Positions 1 to 5,048 of a DNA stretch of 5,048 nt are shown here, in pieces; positions within the stretch are counted from its first letter, which is position 1; the number at the start of each line of letters is the position of its first letter. The DNA comes from an uncultured Eubacteriaceae bacterium (GTDB lineage: Bacteria; Bacillota; Clostridia; Lachnospirales; CAG-274), in NCBI GenBank assembly GCA_938042265.1, contig CALIRN010000177.1, forward strand, positions 1-5,048, written 5' to 3'. The position numbers and the translations under genes were made by a program. The notes below the pieces were generated by a model, which worked only from the letters and a program-made list of their open reading frames with translations, ran no database searches and was not told where the DNA came from.

Positions 1-879
1 AAGGTAGAATACATCACCGGGATAAGCCTCACGTCCGGGAGGTCTTTTAAGGAGCAGTGACATTGTTCTGTAAGCAGCAGCGTGCTTTGAAAGATCATCA
101 TAGACAATAAGCACATCCTTGCCGTTTTCCATAAACTCCTCACCCATGGCAACACCTGCATAAGGTGCTATATACTGCAGGGTTGCGGGCTCCGATGCTG
201 ATGCGGAAACCACTATTGTGTAGTCCATGGCACCGTAGTCCTCCAGTGACTTAACTATACGGGCAACAGTTGATGCCTTTTGTCCGATAGCTACATATAT
301 ACAGATACAGTCCTTACCCTTCTGGTTAATAATTGTATCTATTGCAATTGCGGTTTTGCCTGTCTGTCTGTCACCGATAATAAGCTCCCTCTGACCTCTG
401 CCTATAGGTACCATGGCATCAATAGCCTTAATACCCGTCTGCAAAGGTACGTCAACGGCTTTTCTTGTAATAACACCGGGGGCTACTCTCTCAACAGGTC
501 TGAATTTATCCGTATTAATAGGTCCTTTATCATCTATAGGCTGGCCGATTGCATTTACAACCCTGCCTATAAGCGCTTCACCGACAGGCACAGATGCAAC
601 TCTGCCAGTCAGCTTAACGCTGTCACCCTCCTTAATACTACCGTCATCGCCGAGAATAACGACGCCGACATTTTCCTCCTCAAGATTTTGTGCAAGACCA
701 TAAACGCCGCTTTCAAACTGCACAAGCTCGCCGCTCATTACATTATCAAGACCGTAAACTCTTGCAATATCATCTCCGACCTGAATAACCGTACCCACCT
801 CTGATACATCCAGCTTGGCGGAATAGGCTTTAATCTGCTCCTTTAAAACAGAGCTGATTTCGTCGGGTCTAAGCTTCAT
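1..879 (-). CDS. atpA: F1Fo ATP synthase subunit alpha, N-terminal 293 residues (runs off left edge)
   Basis: Subunit alpha forms the non-catalytic nucleotide-binding positions of the alpha3beta3 head of F1 on the cytoplasmic face of the membrane. The frame is open from the ATG at 879-877 to position 1, giving 293 of the roughly 500 residues usual for the family; the C-terminal helical domain is outside the window. Visible landmarks are the N-terminal beta-barrel (about 25-95), the conserved GRVVNAIGQPID (105-116), the Walker A P-loop GDRQTGKT (169-176), the YVAIGQKAST segment (195-204) and the Walker B region LIVYDDLSKHA (257-267). The start overlaps the atpH stop by 4 bp (ATGA). It is preceded by an AGGAGGG ribosome binding site about 6-7 bases upstream. 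No defects are seen. Identification rests on direct reading of family-specific motifs and on position after atpH. Confidence 0.97.
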   Translation of the reverse strand, partial: MKLRPDEISSVLKEQIKAYSAKLDVSEVGTVIQVGDDIARVYGLDNVMSGELVQFESGVYGLAQNLEEENVGVVILGDDGSIKEGDSVKLTGRVASVPVGEALIGRVVNAIGQPIDDKGPINTDKFRPVERVAPGVITRKAVDVPLQTGIKAIDAMVPIGRGQRELIIGDRQTGKTAIAIDTIINQKGKDCICIYVAIGQKASTVARIVKSLEDYGAMDYTIVVSASASEPATLQYIAPYAGVAMGEEFMENGKDVLIVYDDLSKHAAAYRTMSLLLKRPPGREAYPGDVFYL

Positions 880-1439
880 ACGGCATCCCTCCTCTCCTCA
901 GACGTTTTGCTGCTTTCAAGCAGACTTTTAAGCTCGTCAAGTCTGCTTTTAACCGTAGAATTAATTGTATGTCCGCAAACGGTAATTTTAAGTCCGCCAA
1001 GGAGAGCGCTGTCTACCCTTACCTTTGGCTCAACGGTTTTGCCAAGCTTTTTCTCAAGCACATTAACAAGCCTTGAAAGCTGACCCTCCGTTAATTCTAC
1101 CGCACTGACTATATCGGCAGTTACAATGTTGCGATACTGCCTTGAAAGCTCGGTAAAGCTTTCAAAAATACCGTAAATTATGTTTCCTCTGCCTCTTTCA
1201 AATATAAGTGAAATAAAGCCCTCCAAATCCCTGTCCATATTGTCAAAGACGGACCTTATAACATCAAGCTTCTTTTCACCCTCAATATCGGGATGTCCAA
1301 GGAGCTTTTTGAACTCGGGGTTATCCTCAATGGCAGCCATAAGCTGCCGTACCGAGTTTTCAACCAAAAGGCACTTATCCTCTTCCTTTGCCAGTTCAAA
1401 CAGAGCCTCAGCATATTTGCTGCAAATCAGCTTGTCCAT
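876..1439 (-). CDS. atpH: F1Fo ATP synthase subunit delta (OSCP homologue)
   Basis: The delta subunit sits on top of the F1 head and ties it to the peripheral stalk made by subunit b. The protein has 187 residues, close to the family's usual size of about 180. The N-terminal helical domain (about 1-105) begins with the typical KYAEALFELAKEE. The C-terminal domain ends in the OSCP signature at about 142-172, here VDSALLGGLKITV followed by the HTINSTVKSRLDEL segment. The ATG at 1439 lies inside the 3' end of atpF (13-bp overlap). A GGAGGAG ribosome binding site embedded in the atpF codons precedes it, so translation is probably coupled to atpF. Its stop overlaps the atpA start (ATGA). It is a soluble protein with no membrane segment, and nothing is unusual. 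Confidence 0.95.
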   Translation of the reverse strand: MDKLICSKYAEALFELAKEEDKCLLVENSVRQLMAAIEDNPEFKKLLGHPDIEGEKKLDVIRSVFDNMDRDLEGFISLIFERGRGNIIYGIFESFTELSRQYRNIVTADIVSAVELTEGQLSRLVNVLEKKLGKTVEPKVRVDSALLGGLKITVCGHTINSTVKSRLDELKSLLESSKTSEERRDAV

Positions 1440-1945
1440 TCAAGCTCCTCCATTTCTCTGACGGTTTCTTCAAAAAGCTGCTCCTGCTCGGCGCTGCTCA
1501 TTTGCTTTGCGATAAAACGGCGTGACATTTCGGCGGAAACCTGAATGATTTCCTTCTTCATATCGTCCTTGGCCTTTTCACGCTCATTAACAATATCCTT
1601 TTCTGCTCTGTTTTTAATAAGGTCAGCCTCTTTTCTGGCATCAGAGATAATCTGCCTTGAGTTTTTCTTTGCAGAGTCCCTTGCAGACTCTAAAATTTCA
1701 TTTCTTTCGTTATCAATATCCTTAAGCTTTGCCTCATACTGAGCCTTTAAAAGCTCAGCCTCTTTAAGCCTTGCAGCCGCCTCATCAAGCTGAGAGGCAA
1801 CCTTCTCCTTCCTCGCCTTAAGAAAATTAAGTACAGGATTGTAGAGAAGCTTGCTTAAAACAAAGCAAAGTATACCCGTATTGATAAGCTGAATACACAC
1901 CTGAATAAGAAGCTGCTTATCCAGTGTAATTACATAGCCTTCCAT
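1427..1945 (-). CDS. atpF: F1Fo ATP synthase subunit b (peripheral stalk)
   Basis: Subunit b dimerises into the peripheral stalk that anchors F1 to subunit a in the membrane. The 172-residue protein is of usual length. It has one hydrophobic N-terminal segment (about 11-34, with LLIQVCIQLINTGILCFVL), then the conserved YNPVLNFLKARKEKV (35-49). A long, highly charged, alanine-rich helix with coiled-coil character follows to about residue 165. The ATG at 1945 is preceded by GGAGGTG about 6 bases upstream. The gap to the atpE stop is 33 bp, and the 3' end overlaps atpH by 13 bp. Only one b-type gene is present, so the stalk should be a b2 homodimer rather than the b/b' pair of phototrophs. Confidence 0.95.
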   Translation of the reverse strand: MEGYVITLDKQLLIQVCIQLINTGILCFVLSKLLYNPVLNFLKARKEKVASQLDEAAARLKEAELLKAQYEAKLKDIDNERNEILESARDSAKKNSRQIISDARKEADLIKNRAEKDIVNEREKAKDDMKKEIIQVSAEMSRRFIAKQMSSAEQEQLFEETVREMEELEWTS

Positions 1946-1978
1946 ACCGCACCTCCGTTTCCGCAGTTAAACGGTGCA

Positions 1979-2248
1979 TCAGCCCATAAACTTACCAACA
2001 CCAAATGGATCTGCAAACAGAAGAAGCAGTGCAATAACAAGACCGTAGATACCTGTTGACTCAGCAACGGCACAGCCTAAAATCATGGTAGAAGTAACCG
2101 TGCTTCTTGCCTCCGGCTGACGACCAACCGCCTCAGCACCCTTACCTGCAGCAAAGCCCTGACCAATACCGGGGCCGATACCTGCCAACATCGCAATACC
2201 TGCACCTATTGCAGAACATCCCATTACAAAAGCTTTTGGATCATCCAT
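1979..2248 (-). CDS. atpE: F1Fo ATP synthase subunit c (rotor ring), Na+-type ligand set
   Basis: Subunit c forms the membrane rotor ring that carries the coupling ion. The chosen start (ATG 2248, MDDPKAF...) gives 89 residues and has an AGGAGG site 8-9 bases upstream. An in-frame upstream start at 2293 would reach into atpB and add 15 unlikely residues. Two transmembrane hairpin helices are visible, about 8-38 and 50-80, joined by the conserved polar loop RQPEA (43-47). Helix 1 carries the glycine packing motif GIGPGIGQG (23-31). Helix 2 carries the ion-binding glutamate E63 in VAESTGIY (61-68). Q30, V61, E63, S64, T65 and Y68 correspond to the residues that coordinate Na+ in the Ilyobacter tartaricus ring, which is established knowledge. 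Na+ specificity here is inferred from that match. Confidence 0.95.
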   Translation of the reverse strand: MDDPKAFVMGCSAIGAGIAMLAGIGPGIGQGFAAGKGAEAVGRQPEARSTVTSTMILGCAVAESTGIYGLVIALLLLFADPFGVGKFMG

Positions 2249-2282
2249 AATTAATTTCCTCCTTTTATTGAAGCGGCTCAAT

Positions 2283-3017
2283 TCAGTCCGCAATTTTATC
2301 TTTTATAAACGTCATACTTAACATGACGAATACAACGGTTTGGATACAGCCTGCAAATACATCGAAATAAGTATGCAGTACTGCTGGTATACCAAAGTTC
2401 AGCCACCTTGGCAGACCGTAAACAAGTGACATAATAACCATACCACCCATTATGTTGCCGAAAAGACGGAAGCTTAACGAGATAGGTGTTGCTATTTCAC
2501 TTACAATATTAAGGGGCAGTAAGAAAGGCAAAGGCTCAATGTAGCCTTTAAAGTAGCTGCCCTTGCCTGTGCATATGCCCATAAAATGCATCATTACAAA
2601 GGTTGCCAGCGCAACCGCAACAGTTGTTGAAAGATCCGCCGTAGGTGCCCTGAAGCCCAGCAGACCGCTGAGATTTGAGCAGAGTATAAAGCAGAACACA
2701 CCAAAAAACCACTTGCCAAAGTAATCATACTTTTCGGTCATACAGGTAAGCACCAGCTTATACATATTTTCAACACCAAGCTCAATCACATTCTGAAATC
2801 CCTCAGGCTTATCCTTGAAGTTCTTAAGCTTAACCCTTACTGCAAAAGCAAAAAGTATAAGCGCCGCCATTATTATCCATGTGGTGACAACTGTCTGGGT
2901 AAGCCATACCTCCTGCCCTGCAACATCAAAGCGAGCCAATATTTTAGACTCAATATCAAAGCCCGATGACTGATTATCAACTATGCCTATCAGCTTTTTC
3001 AGTAGAAATGGATTCAA
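2283..3017 (-). CDS. atpB: F1Fo ATP synthase subunit a (ion channel/stator)
   Basis: Subunit a provides the two ion half-channels beside the c ring. The protein has 244 residues with several hydrophobic helices (about 42-62, 103-122, 130-150, 165-200 and 210-237). The diagnostic motif is PISLSFRLFGNIMGG (178-192), with R184 equivalent to the essential stator arginine. PTADLSTT (125-132) and the C-terminal GCIQTVVFVMLS (223-234) also fit the family. The start is a TTG at 3017; no in-frame ATG occurs before residue 50, which lies inside the first membrane helix. The site AGGAGGGG lies 6-7 bases upstream, inside the 3' end of the preceding gene. The overlap with that gene is 41 bp, pointing to coupled translation. 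It is followed by atpE after 34 bp. Confidence 0.95.
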   Translation of the reverse strand: MNPFLLKKLIGIVDNQSSGFDIESKILARFDVAGQEVWLTQTVVTTWIIMAALILFAFAVRVKLKNFKDKPEGFQNVIELGVENMYKLVLTCMTEKYDYFGKWFFGVFCFILCSNLSGLLGFRAPTADLSTTVAVALATFVMMHFMGICTGKGSYFKGYIEPLPFLLPLNIVSEIATPISLSFRLFGNIMGGMVIMSLVYGLPRWLNFGIPAVLHTYFDVFAGCIQTVVFVMLSMTFIKDKIAD

Positions 3018-3411
3018 TCTTTTCCCCTCCTAACCTTTCATATATAAAGTTTGCAATATAGACAGAGGGCTGCATTGCAATAAGTCCCAGGATAATACCG
3101 AAGATACTGAACCTTTCCTTCAGCATAGCTCCTGCCACAACTGCGGCAACAGTAAGCAGCATACGCAGATTGTACTGACCCATCATATAGGTTTTTGACT
3201 CCGCCGGCTCCATTTCAACCGATACTTTCACCGACTTTGCCAGCATAAGTATCCTTATCACGGATACTGCCGCGCCAAAAAGCAGACCCAGTATAAAATT
3301 TAACGGCTGTTTTGAAACAAAAATCCCTATTATCAGTATAATAAGAGTTGTTCCCGCCATAGATGCAAATATAAATCTAAGCGTATCCGAGGGCTTAATC
3401 TCTTTTTTCAA
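2977..3411 (-). CDS. atpI: ATP synthase subunit I family protein (AtpI-like)
   Basis: This small membrane protein lies immediately ahead of atpB, where AtpI-family proteins are normally encoded. Such proteins have been linked to c-ring assembly and to Mg2+ handling, but they are not part of the finished enzyme's core. The 144-residue protein shows about four hydrophobic segments: roughly 11-32, 36-57, 82-98 and 101-123. It has a charged N-terminus and a polar C-terminal tail. The start is a TTG at 3411, with GGGGGA about 8 bases upstream. The next ATG would cut into the first membrane segment. It overlaps the upstream gene by 17 bp and atpB by 41 bp. Family assignment rests on size, topology and position, since the sequence of this family is weakly conserved. 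Confidence 0.8.
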   Translation of the reverse strand: MKKEIKPSDTLRFIFASMAGTTLIILIIGIFVSKQPLNFILGLLFGAAVSVIRILMLAKSVKVSVEMEPAESKTYMMGQYNLRMLLTVAAVVAGAMLKERFSIFGIILGLIAMQPSVYIANFIYERLGGEKIESISTEKADRHS

Positions 3412-3670
3412 GCTGCTTATCCCCCTTTCCTTTGTATTTGTTAATATCTATATATGTGTCCTTACCGTCAAAAAACGATTTGGTAATCATATATACGCTT
3501 CTAAAACCGCCGCCCACACCCAGAAAAATAAATATAAGCAGAAAAAGCGGCGAGGTACCTGCCACCCTGTCCAACAGGATACCCACAAACAGACACATAA
3601 AAATAGGTACGAGCATTGAAAGGCTTAACTGGGTAATAAGCGAAAGTGCTTTTATAACCTTTTTATCCAT
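3395..3670 (-). CDS. atpZ: AtpZ-like small membrane protein (F0F1-ATPase gene 1 family), first gene of the operon
   Basis: The protein has 91 residues with two hydrophobic helices (about 11-33 and 41-60) and a charged C-terminal tail. The glycine-rich turn FLGVGGGFRSVYMITK (49-64) is typical of the AtpZ/ATPase gene 1 family found ahead of atpI in many Bacillota. In bacilli AtpZ acts with AtpI in divalent cation supply or ATP synthase assembly; that role is assumed here. I chose the ATG at 3670 (MDKKVIKAL) because the purine run GGAGGGAGG sits 6 bases upstream. A TTG at 3694 in the same frame has no such site and would place the ribosome binding site inside the gene. It ends 17 bp inside the AtpI-like gene and is the first gene after the promoter. 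Confidence 0.8.
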   Translation of the reverse strand: MDKKVIKALSLITQLSLSMLVPIFMCLFVGILLDRVAGTSPLFLLIFIFLGVGGGFRSVYMITKSFFDGKDTYIDINKYKGKGDKQLEKRD

Positions 3671-3728
3671 AGTGTACCTCCCTCCTTGCGTCAAAATTTA
3701 CAAAAAGGTTTATGCTTTATCTTAAGCT

Positions 3729-3757
3729 ATTATACAATATGCCATTAATTTAAGCAA
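3729..3757 (-). promoter_or_regulatory. Sigma-A-type promoter of the atp operon
   Basis: On the minus strand, TTGCTT (3757-3752) is followed after exactly 17 bp by a perfect TATAAT (3734-3729). Transcription would begin near 3722 and leave a leader of about 50 bases before the AtpZ-like start at 3670. It is the best sigma-A match upstream of the operon, and no gene lies between it and the first ATG. The -35 box matches the consensus at only three of six positions, so an activator or upstream A/T tracts may help. The start site has not been mapped. Confidence 0.7.
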
Positions 3758-3788
3758 TAGATTTTTCAAAAAATTTGATTTAGTTTAT

Positions 3789-3831
3789 TTTTTCACAAAT
3801 ACATCAAAATTAATTAATCATTTTTCACAAA
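3789..3831. repeat. Direct repeat TTTTTCACAAA, two copies 32 bp apart
   Basis: Identical 11-bp copies lie at 3789-3799 and 3821-3831. Their 32-bp spacing is close to three helical turns, so both would face the same side of the DNA. They lie about 65 to 110 bp upstream of the predicted atp transcription start. Each contains TTCACAA, the half-site of the redox repressor Rex (TTGTGAANNNNTTCACAA). Around the first copy the 18-bp window 3781-3798 reads TAGTTTATTTTTTCACAA and agrees with that consensus at 11 of 14 fixed positions. The second copy has no matching left arm. A regulatory role is a guess. Confidence 0.4.
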
Positions 3832-4009
3832 ACAAAGTCCATTGCAAGACAAGTTTTATTTATTACCCGCAAGCGTGGGGCTCTTTCGGCATACTTACAG
3901 GTATAATTTGAAATCTGATAAAAAACAGATACGTGTATTCATCCGTAAAAGTTTACACTTCTTTACCATATATAACTTAACATTTTTTACAAAATGCAGA
4001 TAAAATCCA

Positions 4010-4037
4010 TAATAAAATATTAAAACAAACATACACT
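4010..4037 (+). promoter_or_regulatory. Candidate sigma-E (mother-cell sporulation) promoter
   Basis: CATACACT at 4030-4037 matches the Bacillus sigma-E -10 consensus CATACANT at every position. TAATAAA at 4010-4016 matches five of seven positions of the -35 consensus KMATATT, with a 13-bp spacer inside the known 13-15 range. Transcription would start near 4043, leaving about 25 bases before the ATG that include the AAAGGGG ribosome binding site. YaaH/SleL genes are made in the mother cell in bacilli, so this fits the gene. The region is very AT-rich, so chance matches are possible. Confidence 0.45.
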
Positions 4038-4052
4038 TATACTAATATACTC

Positions 4053-4059
4053 AAAGGGG
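4053..4059 (+). promoter_or_regulatory. Ribosome binding site of the LysM-GH18 gene
   Basis: AAAGGGG lies 8 bases before the ATG at 4068 and fixes that start. No other start with a binding site precedes the first LysM repeat. Confidence 0.65.
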
Positions 4060-4067
4060 AAATTTTT

Positions 4068-4937
4068 ATGCTGATACATATAATAAAATCCGGAGAAACC
4101 CTGTCCTCCATTGCAGAAAGCTACAACGTGCCGCTGTTTGTTATTTCCGCACTTAACTCACCGCCCTCTGAAACACTTGTACCCGGCCAGACCCTTGTAA
4201 TAAGGCGACCAAGCCAATTTTATACCGTACAGGCAGGCGATACCCTTAACACTATAGCCGATGAAACCGGCACAGACGTTTATCTTATTATGCGCAATAA
4301 TCCTCAAATTTCAGGAAGAAGCCTTTACAGCGGAGAGACCCTTATAATAAGCTATGATGACGAGCAGCAGAGAGGCAGGGCAATAATCACCAACGGTTAC
4401 GCCTATCCCTATACCGACAGAAGCCTTATAATAAAAGCACTGCCATATCTTACAATGCTTACGATTTTTACCTATGGCTTTTCTCCTGACGGAGAGCTTA
4501 TTTCTCCCGATGATGAGGAGCTCATTGCCCTTGCCTACTCCTACGGTGTAAAACCGGTAATGCTTTTATCCACTCTTACGGCAGAGGGCAGCTTTTCAAA
4601 CGAGCTGGCAAGTATACTTTTAAACTCGGAGTTTTTACAGGACGTATTGATTGAAAAAATTATACAAAATATGAAAAATAAAGGCTATTATGCCCTTGAT
4701 ATTGACTTTGAATATGTACCGCAGAATGATAAGGCAGCCTATGCTGCATTTGTGGAAAAAATAACTTACAATCTTAATATAGAAGGTTTTTTGACTCTGA
4801 TTGCCCTGGCTCCCAAAACCTCCTCCTCACAGTCCGGACTTTTATATGAGGCTCATGACTATTTTGCACTTGGACGTGCCGCCAATCTTGCCCTTACCAT
4901 GACCTATGAGTGGGGATATACGTATGGTCCTCTATGA
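4068..4937 (+). CDS. LysM-GH18 spore peptidoglycan hydrolase (YaaH/SleL-like), C-terminally truncated
   Basis: The 289-residue product has two LysM peptidoglycan-binding repeats (about 2-46 and 51-95), followed at about 105 by a GH18 TIM-barrel domain. There is no signal peptide; the protein starts directly with LysM, as in YaaH/SleL proteins made in the mother cell and placed in the spore coat or cortex. The GH18 acid motif is ALDIDFEYVP (209-218), with E215 the presumed catalytic acid and D211/D213 supporting it. APKTSSSQSGLLYEAHDY (248-265) and MTYEWGYTYGP (278-288) are strongly family-like. Relatives run to about 420-430 residues, so roughly 130-140 residues, the end of the barrel, are missing. 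The frame ends one codon after the conserved YGP and no other frame resumes the domain. By family the role is N-acetylglucosaminidase action on spore cortex. This fragment is probably inactive unless the gene is rejoined. Confidence 0.85.
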   Translation: MLIHIIKSGETLSSIAESYNVPLFVISALNSPPSETLVPGQTLVIRRPSQFYTVQAGDTLNTIADETGTDVYLIMRNNPQISGRSLYSGETLIISYDDEQQRGRAIITNGYAYPYTDRSLIIKALPYLTMLTIFTYGFSPDGELISPDDEELIALAYSYGVKPVMLLSTLTAEGSFSNELASILLNSEFLQDVLIEKIIQNMKNKGYYALDIDFEYVPQNDKAAYAAFVEKITYNLNIEGFLTLIALAPKTSSSQSGLLYEAHDYFALGRAANLALTMTYEWGYTYGPL

Positions 4938-4964
4938 TATTGGTAAAATATATGCACCATCTTT

Positions 4965-5009
4965 ATTTTAAGGACACATTTTTACTTTAAAGTACTCTTA
5001 TATTAAAAT
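4965..5009. repeat. Imperfect 45-bp inverted repeat centred on palindrome TACTTTAAAGTA
   Basis: A perfect 12-bp palindrome TACTTTAAAGTA lies at 4983-4994. It is flanked by outer arms ATTTTAA (4965-4971) and TTAAAAT (5003-5009), which are exact reverse complements, with spacers of 11 and 8 bases. The whole stretch has the size and symmetry of a recombinase or regulator binding site. It is AT-rich and has no T run placed to make it a terminator. Confidence 0.4.
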
Positions 5010-5025
5010 TCGACACAGTTATGCG

Positions 5026-5047
5026 ATACATTACGCTGTAAATGTAT
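5026..5047. repeat. Inverted repeat ATACATT/AATGTAT
   Basis: ATACATT (5026-5032) and AATGTAT (5041-5047) are exact reverse complements around an 8-base loop. It lies at the very edge of the window and is the second palindrome in the tail. It could be part of a larger structure that continues to the right. The function is unknown. Confidence 0.35.
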
Positions 5048-5048
5048 A

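Larger units (their letters stand above)
3671..4067. other. Divergent intergenic region between the atp operon and the LysM-GH18 gene
   Basis: This 397-bp AT-rich stretch separates two divergently transcribed units and shows no credible gene on either strand. The left part holds the atp promoter and leader, and the middle holds a TTCACAA-containing direct repeat. Around 3861-3930 there is a locally GC-richer patch with two small hairpins: 3866-3879 (stem CCCGC/GTGGG, loop AAGC) and 3913-3930 (ATCTG/CAGAT around an A-rich loop). Neither is followed by a T run, so neither looks like a terminator. The right part holds the candidate sigma-E promoter and the ribosome binding site of the LysM gene. 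I could not match the middle patch to any riboswitch class I know. Confidence 0.75.
4932..5048. other. AT-rich non-coding tail at the break in the GH18 gene; possible end of an inserted element
   Basis: Just after the conserved YGP codons the sequence changes character. GC falls to roughly a quarter, all plus-strand frames hit stops soon (4935, 4969, 4988) and no GH18 residues can be recovered. No terminal inverted repeat of an insertion sequence family that I know is recognisable at 4929-4935. No recombinase gene is visible in the short stretch available. The simplest readings are the left end of a mobile element, a deletion or rearrangement junction, or an assembly chimera. The window ends too soon to decide. 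Confidence 0.5.

Noticed and set aside
280..804. Plus-strand open frame of 174 residues opposite atpA (and a second one at 413-703)
   Set aside because: It lies wholly antisense to atpA, which carries clear family motifs. The translation is low-complexity, with no recognisable domain and no ribosome binding site.
1180..1742. Plus-strand open frames opposite atpH and atpF (1180-1461, 1293-1544, 1545-1742)
   Set aside because: They are mirror frames of real genes. The serine- and phenylalanine-rich composition comes from the opposite strand's charged helices, and no ribosome binding sites are present.
2249..2293. Upstream start for atpE that would give 104 residues
   Set aside because: The added 15 residues are polar and basic, overlap the atpB stop and have no ribosome binding site. 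The ATG at 2248 has a strong one and gives a normal c subunit.
3671..3694. TTG at 3694 as the start of the AtpZ-like gene
   Set aside because: It would place the strong GGAGGGAGG site inside the coding region. The ATG at 3670 is correctly spaced behind that site.
3432..3725. Plus-strand open frame of 97 residues opposite the AtpZ-like gene
   Set aside because: It runs through the atp promoter and the first gene in antisense and has no start signal or known domain.
3866..3879. Small GC hairpin as a terminator or riboswitch element
   Set aside because: The stem is only 5 bp with one G-T pair and no T run follows. No known riboswitch core could be recognised around it.
3902..3907. Perfect TATAAT on the plus strand as a promoter for the LysM gene
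   Set aside because: No acceptable -35 box lies 16-18 bp upstream, and the leader would be about 150 bases. It is possible but unsupported.
4038..4043. TATACT as a sigma-A -10 box for the LysM gene
   Set aside because: The sequence 17 bp upstream is AAATAT, not a -35 box, and the leader would be under 20 bases.
4926..4990. Simple frameshift as the cause of the GH18 truncation
   Set aside because: The other two plus frames read about 14 and 20 unrelated residues and then stop at 4969 and 4988. Neither resembles the expected continuation of the GH18 domain.

Overview
The window shows most of the promoter-proximal half of an F-type ATP synthase (atp) operon on the minus strand. A divergent gene on the plus strand encodes a spore-type LysM/GH18 hydrolase that is cut short near the right edge. 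The organism is most likely a spore-forming member of the Clostridia (Bacillota). The grounds are strong AGGAGG-type ribosome binding sites, two TTG starts, an AtpZ/AtpI leader ahead of atpB, a YaaH/SleL-like LysM-GH18 protein and moderate GC content. The exact genus cannot be read from this sequence.

Layout from the operon promoter at about 3757-3729 leftward: an AtpZ-like small membrane protein (3670-3395), AtpI-like subunit I (3411-2977), atpB/subunit a (3017-2283), atpE/subunit c (2248-1979), atpF/subunit b (1945-1427), atpH/delta (1439-876) and atpA/alpha (879 to beyond position 1). Genes overlap or lie within about 35 bp, so this is one transcription unit with coupled translation. The order is canonical. 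gamma, beta and epsilon (atpG, atpD, atpC) are expected to the left of the window. The c subunit carries the full set of residues known to coordinate Na+ in Ilyobacter tartaricus (Q30, V61, E63, S64, T65, Y68 here). The enzyme is therefore predicted to use a sodium rather than a proton gradient.

The roughly 400-bp intergenic region 3671-4067 holds the leftward sigma-A-type promoter for atp. It also holds an 11-bp direct repeat containing TTCACAA, which resembles a Rex half-site. On the rightward side lies a candidate mother-cell sigma-E promoter (CATACACT) for the LysM-GH18 gene.

The LysM-GH18 gene (4068-4937) matches the YaaH/SleL architecture up to a conserved TYEWGYTYGP segment. It then stops abruptly, and about 115 bp of AT-rich, non-coding, palindrome-containing DNA follows. 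No frame restores the rest of the TIM barrel. This looks like the junction of an inserted element or rearrangement inside a probable sporulation gene. A skin-like, developmentally excised element is the most interesting possibility, but it is untested, and an ordinary insertion or an assembly chimera would look the same from this window.
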